This document shows positions 5,181-10,596 of a stretch of DNA of 10,596 nt, piece after piece. Numbering within the stretch: the stretch's first letter is position 1; every line of letters begins with the position of its first letter. Below the pieces are notes generated by a model that saw only the letters and a list, made by a program, of their open reading frames with translations, was not told the DNA's origin and made no database searches. The position numbers and the translations under genes were made by a program. Source of the DNA: Chitinophaga pinensis (GTDB taxonomy: Bacteria; Bacteroidota; Bacteroidia; Flavobacteriales_D; Crocinitomicaceae); NCBI GenBank assembly GCA_945870115.1, contig CAMBRH010000105.1, positions 1 to 10,596 of the forward strand, in the 5' to 3' direction.

Positions 5181-6364
5181 ACGTTCTACATATAACGAAC
5201 AAACCGATATTTCCCATTTTAGATGGCGGACAAATGGCTATGAATCGTTTGATGATGTGCTTTTTGAATTTGGGTTTTAATGTAAAAAATCTTACTTTAG
5301 AAACGCATAAACATCCATTTGATATCAATGAATTTCCAGAAGATTTACAAGAAATAATTTTTCCCGAAGCGCATTACATTGATTCAATAGTGAAATCTTG
5401 GGATGTTTTTAAATCCCTTTTCAATAAAGAATCATATCATGTAAAACGTTTTATTGACAAAACTTTTGAAGAAAAATTGAAGGAACTTTTTAAAACTAAT
5501 AATTATGAAATTGTTATTTTAGAAAGTGCTTTTTTGATGTCCTACATCGATGTAATTAGAAGGTATTCTGATGCCAAAATCATTTTAAGAGCACATAATG
5601 TTGAATATAGAATTTGGCGTCAACATGCGAAAAAAGAGAAATCTTTCATAAAACGATTTTTTTACAAAAAATTAGCAAACGATTTAAAACGTTTTGAATT
5701 AGAGAAAATAAACCAAGTTGATGGGGTTTTTTGTATTTCAGAACAAGATAGAGAATTTTTCAGAAGGAGATCTGTAAAAGCAGCAACAATTGTGATACCA
5801 GTATACATGTCCGTCAATGAAAACAATGTTGTAGATTACCAAAACAATGATTTTCACTTTGTAGGCTCAATGTCATGGAAACCCAACGCAGATGCGGTGC
5901 GATGGATAATCAATCAAATTGCTCCAAGATTGGCAAAAATTTTACCTGATGTTAAAATTCACATTGCTGGTTCGGCCATGTCAAAAAAATTATTGGATCA
6001 AAAAATAAAAAACGTTATTGTTCATGGTAAAGTTGCAAATATGCAAGAATTTATGTCACAGCACGGAACATTAATTGTCCCGCTAAAAAGTGGTTCTGGC
6101 GTAAGAATCAAAATATTGGAAGCCCTAAGTTTTGGAGTTCCCATTATTTCTTCAGAAAAAGGAAAAGAAGGAATTGAGATGACACCAAAAAAGCATTTTC
6201 TAACAGCAAATATTACTGAGGAATTTTTACTTCAAATGAAATTCTTATACGATAGAACAGAAACAAAACAAAATTTGGGCAAGGAAGGAAAAGTTTTTAT
6301 TGAAAATGAATATAGTTTAGAAATCGTTTCAAAAAGAATACGTGATTTTATCTCCAAAATATAA
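5177..6364 (+). CDS. GT4-type glycosyltransferase (first of a tandem pair)
   Basis: A 395-residue cytoplasmic protein with a two-domain GT-B layout. The N-terminal acceptor domain opens with MNVLHITNKPIFPILDGGQMAMN, where the glycine-rich turn is typical, and carries RAHNVEYRIW at 138-147. The C-terminal nucleotide-sugar domain has FHFVGSMSWKPNADAVRW (227-243), a strand IHIAGS, VHGKVANMQEFM, and KSGSGVRIKILEALSFGVPII (304-324), the donor-binding block with E315. The pattern fits glycosyltransferase family 4, close to the group described as PEP-CTERM/EpsH-associated sugar transferases (TIGR03087-like). Donor and acceptor sugars cannot be read from sequence. It is coupled to lptF/G (ATGA overlap) and overlaps the next glycosyltransferase by 23 bases. 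The pair probably builds one surface glycan or glycolipid (inference). Confidence 0.88.
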   Translation: MNVLHITNKPIFPILDGGQMAMNRLMMCFLNLGFNVKNLTLETHKHPFDINEFPEDLQEIIFPEAHYIDSIVKSWDVFKSLFNKESYHVKRFIDKTFEEKLKELFKTNNYEIVILESAFLMSYIDVIRRYSDAKIILRAHNVEYRIWRQHAKKEKSFIKRFFYKKLANDLKRFELEKINQVDGVFCISEQDREFFRRRSVKAATIVIPVYMSVNENNVVDYQNNDFHFVGSMSWKPNADAVRWIINQIAPRLAKILPDVKIHIAGSAMSKKLLDQKIKNVIVHGKVANMQEFMSQHGTLIVPLKSGSGVRIKILEALSFGVPIISSEKGKEGIEMTPKKHFLTANITEEFLLQMKFLYDRTETKQNLGKEGKVFIENEYSLEIVSKRIRDFISKI

Positions 6365-7532
6365 AAAAAAATTAGTTGTTTGTTTGTCCCGCTTTCCATT
6401 TCCGTTGGAAAAAGGCGACAAATTGAGAGCGTATCATCAAATAAAAAGTTTGAGTGAAAATTTTGAAATATATTTAATATGTACTTCTGAACATCACGTT
6501 AATCAAAATGATTTACAACAATTATTACCTTTTTGTAATAAAATCCATTTTTTTAAATTAAAAAAAGGTTTAATTATCTTAAATTTATTTTTAGCAATAT
6601 TCACTTCAAAACCATTTCAAGTTGCATATTTTACCCAAAATTGGATTAAGAAAAAAATAAATAAGTTATTGTCAGACATTAATCCTGACCATATTTATTG
6701 TCAATTAATTCGACCTGCTGAATATGTAAAGAACTATCATTCTTGTTCTAAAACAATTGATATTATGGATGCACTTTCGAAAGGAATGGAAAGAAGAAGC
6801 AATCAAGCAAGCATTTTTACACGTTTTATTTTTCTTGAAGAAGCTAAAAGGCTCAAAAAATACGAAAGACAAATATTAAATTATTTTGAAAAATCCATAA
6901 TAATTTCTCAACAAGACAAAAATTATTTGATTTACCCAAAAAATAAGGAAATGATTGTTTTGGCAAATGGTGTCGATGAAAATTTTTATAATTCTAATTT
7001 AAGATTTAAAAAAGAATTTGACTTAGTTTTCACAGGAAATATGAGCTATGCACCAAACATTGATGCAACAAACTTTATTTCAAAAAATTTGTTACCTGAA
7101 TTATTGAAAACCAACCCTAAAATAAAAATTCTAATTTCAGGTTCAAGTCCAAGTATTAAATTGCAAAAATTGCAAAATAAAAACTTGCTAATTTCCGGTT
7201 GGGTTGATGATATTAAAGAAAGTTATCTGAAATCAAATATTTTCATTGCTCCAATGATTACTGGAACTGGAATGCAAAATAAAATTTTAGAAGCAATGGC
7301 ATTAGGAATTCCTTGTGTGACAACAAGCCTGGCCAATAATGCTATTCTTGCTGAAAATAACAAAGAAATTATAATCGCAAATGAAGCCAAATCAATGTTA
7401 AACGCCATTGAAAAACTTCAAAATGATTCTGAATTTTATGATTTAATATCTAAAAATGCTAAAAATTTCATCATCAAAAACTATACATGGAAAACGATAA
7501 ATAAAGAATTAATTTCAATTTTAGAAAATTAG
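6342..7532 (+). CDS. GT4-type glycosyltransferase (second of a tandem pair, GTG start)
   Basis: A 396-residue GT-B protein. The N-terminus VVCLSRFPFPLEKGDKLRAYHQI (12-34) is the hallmark of TIGR03087-like glycosyltransferases. The C-terminal domain repeats the same blocks as the preceding gene: FTGNMSYAPNIDATNF (230-245), ILISGSSP, ISGWVDDIKESY, and MITGTGMQNKILEAMALGIPCV (305-326). IVLANGVDENFY (205-216) is the usual loop between domains. The two neighbours share this layout but are clearly diverged, consistent with old duplication or recruitment of different specificities. The start is GTG at 6342. An in-frame TAG at 6318-6320 and the lack of any ATG before the conserved N-terminus leave it as the best choice, giving a 23-base overlap with the upstream gene. 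Substrates are unknown. No obvious terminator follows; the 123-base gap to ribBA is T-rich. Confidence 0.87.
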   Translation: MILSPKYKKKLVVCLSRFPFPLEKGDKLRAYHQIKSLSENFEIYLICTSEHHVNQNDLQQLLPFCNKIHFFKLKKGLIILNLFLAIFTSKPFQVAYFTQNWIKKKINKLLSDINPDHIYCQLIRPAEYVKNYHSCSKTIDIMDALSKGMERRSNQASIFTRFIFLEEAKRLKKYERQILNYFEKSIIISQQDKNYLIYPKNKEMIVLANGVDENFYNSNLRFKKEFDLVFTGNMSYAPNIDATNFISKNLLPELLKTNPKIKILISGSSPSIKLQKLQNKNLLISGWVDDIKESYLKSNIFIAPMITGTGMQNKILEAMALGIPCVTTSLANNAILAENNKEIIIANEAKSMLNAIEKLQNDSEFYDLISKNAKNFIIKNYTWKTINKELISILEN

Positions 7533-7630
7533 AGAAAACCATTCTTTTAAAGTATTAAATCCATTTTGTACGTTTTTTTGCTATTTTTTCTCATTCATAT
7601 TTTTTTTCACTTTTTTTCTTTAAAATTCAG

Positions 7631-7638
7631 TACTTTTG
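7631..7638 (+). promoter_or_regulatory. -7 element for ribBA
   Basis: TACTTTTG is an exact TAnnTTTG match 18 bases before the ATG, so the leader is only about 11 bases. It is embedded in GTAC-TTTT-GTAC (7630-7641), and runs of T (7573-7620) lie upstream. The short leader leaves no room for an FMN riboswitch after this promoter. Confidence 0.55.
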
Positions 7639-7655
7639 TACCACAAATTTGATTC

Positions 7656-8870
7656 ATGAGCTCAAAATTAAACACAATAGAAGAAGCAATTGCTGATATT
7701 AAAGCGGGAAAAATAATTATTGTCGTTGATGATGAAGATCGTGAAAATGAAGGCGATTTTCTAACTGCAGCTAGAAATGTTACTCCAGAATTGATAAATT
7801 TCATGGCAACTCATGGACGAGGACTAATTTGTGTTCCATTAGTTGAGGATCGTTGTGATGAATTAGGCTTGGAATTAATGGTAAAATCCAACACTGCAAC
7901 TTATGAAACTCCTTTTACAGTTTCAATCGATTTAATTGGTCACGGCTGCACTACAGGAATATCCGCTAGCGATCGTTCAAAAACGGTTCAAGCTTTAGTT
8001 GATCCAAATACAAAACCGCAAGATTTAGGTAAACCTGGACATATATTTCCGCTGAGAGCAAGAAAAGGTGGGGTTTTAAGACGAGCTGGACACACAGAAG
8101 CTGCAATTGATTTAGCTAAATTAGCAGGATTTGAGAGAGCTGGAGTTATAGTTGAAATTCTAAATGAGGATGGAACTATGGCGCGTTTACCAGAATTATT
8201 GTTTATCGCAGAAAAATTTGGAATGAAAATTATTTCAATTGAAGATTTAATTGAATACCGACTGAAAAATGATAGTTTAATAGAACAATTAGTTGATGTT
8301 AAAATGCCTACTCAATTTGGTGATTTTCAATTATATGCATATAAAGAAAAATTAACAGGAAAAGAACACTTAGCCTTAGTAAAAGGTACTTGGGAAAAAG
8401 ATGAATCTGTTTTAGTAAGAGTTCATTCGTCCTGTATCACGGGAGACGTTTTTGGCTCTTGCCGCTGCGATTGCGGTCCACAACTTGAAAAATCGATGAG
8501 AATGATCGAGGAAGCAGGTAAAGGTGTAATCGTTTATATGAATCAAGAAGGTCGTGGAATTGGCTTAATCAACAAACTAAAAGCCTACAAATTGCAAGAA
8601 GAAGGATTTGATACCTTAGAAGCAAATATAAAATTAGGATTTGAAGGTGACGAACGTGATTATGGAATTGGAGCTCAAATTTTAAGGGATTTAGGCGTAC
8701 ATAAAATGAAATTAATGACAAATAATCCAACCAAAAGAACTGGATTAGTTGGTTATGGATTGGAAATCACTGAGAATATTTCAATTGAAATCGCAAGTAA
8801 TATTCACAATGAATTATATTTAAAAACTAAAAAAGATAAAATGGGACATACATTAAATCTTGGAAAATAG
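7656..8870 (+). CDS. ribBA: Bifunctional 3,4-dihydroxy-2-butanone-4-phosphate synthase / GTP cyclohydrolase II
   Basis: This 404-residue fusion starts both branches of riboflavin synthesis. The N-terminal RibB domain (1 to about 203) converts ribulose 5-phosphate to dihydroxybutanone phosphate; it shows DDEDRENEGD (25-34), HGRGLICVP (53-61), SASDRSKT (103-110) and RRAGHTEA with H146. The C-terminal RibA domain (about 208-404) opens GTP; it shows VHSSCITGDVFGSCRCDCG with the zinc-ligand pattern C260-x10-C271-x-C273, NQEGRGIGL (296-304), DERDYGIGAQIL (332-343) with R334, and TNNPTKR (355-361). All key residues I can check are present, so both activities should be intact. Length is normal for a RibBA. 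The ATG directly precedes the conserved N-terminus and follows a promoter. It ends in a heptamer-repeat gap before the ABC ATPase gene. Confidence 0.97.
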   Translation: MSSKLNTIEEAIADIKAGKIIIVVDDEDRENEGDFLTAARNVTPELINFMATHGRGLICVPLVEDRCDELGLELMVKSNTATYETPFTVSIDLIGHGCTTGISASDRSKTVQALVDPNTKPQDLGKPGHIFPLRARKGGVLRRAGHTEAAIDLAKLAGFERAGVIVEILNEDGTMARLPELLFIAEKFGMKIISIEDLIEYRLKNDSLIEQLVDVKMPTQFGDFQLYAYKEKLTGKEHLALVKGTWEKDESVLVRVHSSCITGDVFGSCRCDCGPQLEKSMRMIEEAGKGVIVYMNQEGRGIGLINKLKAYKLQEEGFDTLEANIKLGFEGDERDYGIGAQILRDLGVHKMKLMTNNPTKRTGLVGYGLEITENISIEIASNIHNELYLKTKKDKMGHTLNLGK

Positions 8871-8874
8871 TTTT

Positions 8875-8902
8875 GAGTTATGAGTTATGAATGATGAGTT
8901 AT
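8875..8902 (+). repeat. Four 7-bp repeat units after ribBA
   Basis: Units GAGTTAT, GAGTTAT, GAATGAT and GAGTTAT run in exact 7-base register from five bases after the ribBA stop codon. The same TTTTGAGTTATGA lead-in occurs after the START-like gene (3623-3635). The remaining gap to 8969 contains no recognised promoter or terminator. Confidence 0.7.
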
Positions 8903-8969
8903 GAAAACAACAGGCTAATAAAACTCTTTTTCTTAGTTTCTTCCTTCATAGCGGATAAAAAAGTATACA

Positions 8970-9620
8970 ATGTTAAAAGCTGAAAATATATACAAGAAAT
9001 TTGGGACTTTAGAAGTGTTAAAAGGCGTTAGTTTAAACATCAATGCTGGAGAAATTGTTTCTATTGTTGGTTCTTCTGGCGCTGGTAAAACAACTTTTTT
9101 ACAACTTTTAGGAACTTTAGATAAACCCGATTCTGGAAATATTTTGATTAATGGAATTAACCCACTTTCGTTAAGTCAAAAAGCTTTAGCAAAATTTAGA
9201 AATACACAATTGGGATTTATTTTTCAATTCCATCAATTATTACCAGAATTTACTGCTGTTGAAAATGCAATATTACCTGCTTTAATCAAAGGGGATTCTT
9301 TAACGGAAGCAAAAGAAAAAGCAAAAGAATTATTTGACATTTTAAATATTGGACATCGTTTGGAACACAAACCAAATGAACTATCTGGAGGGGAACAACA
9401 ACGAGTTGCGGTCGCTAGAGCCTTAATAAACAAACCTGCAATTGTTTTTGCCGATGAACCATCAGGAAATTTAGATTCGAAAAATTCAGAAGAATTACAC
9501 CATTTATTTTTCGAATTGAGAGATAAATTCAATCAAACATTTGTTATTGTAACACACAATGAATCATTGGCAAATATGGCCGACAGAAAAATTGTGATGG
9601 CAGACGGAAAACTTGCTTAA
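8970..9620 (+). CDS. ABC transporter ATP-binding protein, LolD/MacB type
   Basis: A 216-residue ATPase with every motif intact: Walker A GSSGAGKT (34-41), Q-loop Q86 in QFHQLLPEFTAVEN, signature LSGGEQQR (138-145), Walker B IVFADEP (158-164) followed by SGNLDS, and H196 in the switch VTHN. The FQFHQLLPEFTAxEN and AKFRNTQLGFIFQ segments are typical of the LolD subgroup, which powers release of lipoproteins from the inner membrane with the LolC/E permeases. MacB- and FtsE-like ATPases share much of this pattern, so lolD is likely but not certain. No permease gene adjoins it. It overlaps the TIGR02757 gene by one base (TAATG), implying coupled translation. The 99-base gap after ribBA has no clear promoter, so read-through from ribBA is possible. 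Confidence 0.88.
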   Translation: MLKAENIYKKFGTLEVLKGVSLNINAGEIVSIVGSSGAGKTTFLQLLGTLDKPDSGNILINGINPLSLSQKALAKFRNTQLGFIFQFHQLLPEFTAVENAILPALIKGDSLTEAKEKAKELFDILNIGHRLEHKPNELSGGEQQRVAVARALINKPAIVFADEPSGNLDSKNSEELHHLFFELRDKFNQTFVIVTHNESLANMADRKIVMADGKLA

Positions 9621-10396
9621 TGCCAAGTTTAAATTCCTATAATAATTTAACTTTGGAGGATTTAAAAGAATTTTTAAATTCAAAGGTTGAATTATTTAAC
9701 AATCCAAATTTCATAGAAACAGATCCTATTCAAATTCCACATTTATTTTCTAAAAAAGAAGACATAGAAATAATTGGATTTATAATGGCAACAATTGCTT
9801 GGGGAAATAGAAAATCAATCATTAATAATGGACATAAACTAGTTAAAATCATGGGAAATCAGCCTCATGAATTTATTATGAATTATGAAAGTCAAGATTT
9901 AAAATTTGTTCACAGAACTTTTAATGCAATTGATTTAGATTTCTTCTTTCGATCCTTAAATTCAATTTATCAAAAATCTTCACTAGAAGAAGTTTTCAAA
10001 AAACAGAAAGAAGAATTTGGAGCAAAGGGCAGAATTGCTTCTTTTAGATCTACTTTTTTTGAAACTGAACATGAAAATCGATCTGAAAAACATGTTTCAA
10101 ATCCTCTAAAAAATTCTTCAGCCAAAAGATTGAATATGTATCTACGTTGGATGGTCAGAAATGACAAAAAAGGAGTAGATTTTGGCATTTGGAAATCTGT
10201 TGAACCTTCAGAATTATTTCTTCCTTTAGATGTTCACACTGGAAATGTTGCTCGAAAATTGGAAATTTTAGAAAGAACAAAAAATGATTGGATAGCAGTT
10301 GAAGAAATTCAAGAAACGCTCATAAAATTAGATTCACAAGATCCAATTAAATATGATTTTGCGCTTTTTGGCTTGGGAGCTTTTGAAAAATTTTAA
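9620..10396 (+). CDS. TIGR02757 (DUF2400) family protein
   Basis: A 258-residue cytoplasmic protein recognised by its family blocks: IGFIMATIAWGNRKSIINNGHKL (52-74), FVHRTFNAIDLDFFFRSL (96-113), SSAKRLNMYLRWMVRND (166-182), LPLDVHTGNVARKL (201-214) and DPIKYDFALFGLGAFEKF at the C-terminus. The family is widespread in Bacteroidota and has no established function. The mainly helical layout and the late glycine-rich FGLGAF segment recall helix-hairpin-helix DNA-repair folds, but I see no catalytic residues that would support an enzymatic assignment. Length is normal. Its ATG overlaps the stop codon of the ABC ATPase gene by one base, and the pair is probably co-transcribed; a shared function does not follow from that. 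Confidence 0.85.
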   Translation: MPSLNSYNNLTLEDLKEFLNSKVELFNNPNFIETDPIQIPHLFSKKEDIEIIGFIMATIAWGNRKSIINNGHKLVKIMGNQPHEFIMNYESQDLKFVHRTFNAIDLDFFFRSLNSIYQKSSLEEVFKKQKEEFGAKGRIASFRSTFFETEHENRSEKHVSNPLKNSSAKRLNMYLRWMVRNDKKGVDFGIWKSVEPSELFLPLDVHTGNVARKLEILERTKNDWIAVEEIQETLIKLDSQDPIKYDFALFGLGAFEKF

Positions 10397-10423
10397 TGAT
10401 GAATTTATAGTGAAAATGAAAAA

Positions 10424-10445
10424 TATCGAATCGTGATTTTTTTTG
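10424..10445 (+). terminator. Possible weak terminator after the TIGR02757 gene
   Basis: A short imperfect hairpin (ATATCG, AAT, CGTGAT) followed by a run of eight T (10438-10445) lies about 30 bases past the stop codon. The stem is weak with internal mismatches, so the T run is the main evidence. Confidence 0.3.
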
Positions 10446-10460
10446 TTACTAAATCAAATC

Positions 10461-10516
10461 TTAATTCTTAATTCTTAATTCTTAATTCTTAATTCTTAAT
10501 TCTTAATTCTTAATTC
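10461..10516. repeat. Perfect 7-bp tandem array, eight copies of TTAATTC
   Basis: TTAATTC repeats eight times without a mismatch (GAATTAA on the minus strand). The array overlaps the stop codon of the minus-strand gene entering from the right, and lies between two convergent genes. The unit resembles the GAATTAT/GAGTTAT heptamers at 3627-3647 and 8875-8902. Arrays this regular usually change copy number by replication slippage. Confidence 0.95.
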
Positions 10517-10596
10517 CTTTTTTTCTTCTCTGAAATCACATAAACTCTAAAATTCAGAATAGTTTCAGGTTTCTTTGCATTTGAAGAAATAATGAT
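10510..10596 (-). CDS. C-terminal 28 residues of an unidentified gene, cut by the right edge
   Basis: Reading leftward from the right edge, one frame stays open through AKKPETILNFRVYVISEK and ends KKKRN before a TAA at 10512-10510. The hydrophobic-charged strand pattern (TILNFRVYVISEKKKR) with a basic tail looks like a real C-terminus. The fragment is too short to name a family. The stop codon is supplied by the last unit of the heptamer array. The gene converges on the TIGR02757 gene. Confidence 0.5.
   Translation of the reverse strand: MIISSNAKKPETILNFRVYVISEKKKRN

Noticed and set aside
7223..7408. Minus-strand open frames inside the glycosyltransferase, ribBA, ABC ATPase and TIGR02757 genes
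   Set aside because: They lie antisense to well-supported conserved genes and show no family features of their own.
7533..7655. FMN riboswitch before ribBA
   Set aside because: None of the conserved FMN-aptamer segments is visible, the gap is T-rich, and the promoter leaves a leader of only about 11 bases.
10461..10516. CRISPR-like array
   Set aside because: The units are 7 bases long and directly abut with no spacers, so it is a simple tandem repeat.

Overview
The window looks like chromosomal DNA of a member of the Flavobacteriia (Bacteroidota), most likely Flavobacterium or a close relative. The DNA is strongly AT-rich. Shine-Dalgarno sequences are essentially absent before the genes. 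Several genes and the tRNA are preceded by the Bacteroidota promoter signature TAnnTTTG, in two cases with a TTG about 17-18 bases upstream. The protein families (Bacteroidota-type tyrosine recombinase, START-like small protein, LptF/G permease, fused RibBA, TIGR02757) fit the same group.

Layout. Positions 1-774 (minus) hold the N-terminal two thirds of a tyrosine recombinase that runs off the left edge. Its 5' side faces a gene-free stretch (775-1161). That stretch contains a 12-bp tandem repeat, two copies of a short hairpin motif each followed by its own intrinsic terminator, and a long hairpin that looks like a structured RNA of about 115 nt. I read this as the right end of an integrated element next to, or in, a small-RNA locus; this is an inference. 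Positions 1162-1941 encode a lipoprotein whose C-terminal half carries residues arranged like a JAMM/MPN metallopeptidase. Positions 2091-2380 (minus) form a compact tRNA-Met(CAT) unit: a strong promoter, a leader predicted to fold as a three-way junction, the tRNA, and a terminator. Positions 2413-3162 (minus) encode an isoprenylcysteine carboxyl methyltransferase/PEMT-type membrane methyltransferase.

From 3227 to 10396 all genes read rightward: a START-like protein; an LptF/LptG permease with a TTG start; two overlapping GT4-type glycosyltransferases, the second with a GTG start; ribBA behind its own promoter; a LolD-type ABC ATPase; and a TIGR02757 protein that overlaps the ATPase gene by one base. 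The right edge holds the last 28 codons of an unidentified minus-strand gene. Its stop codon lies inside a perfect 7-bp repeat array of eight copies. Related heptamer repeats occur in two other intergenic gaps.

Functional themes: LptF/G (lipopolysaccharide export), LolD (lipoprotein release) and two glycosyltransferases point to envelope biogenesis, and RibBA starts riboflavin synthesis. The protein-coding genes are mostly ordinary core genes. The less ordinary material is the integrase border with its structured RNA region, the tRNA leader structure, the JAMM-like lipoprotein and the heptamer repeats.
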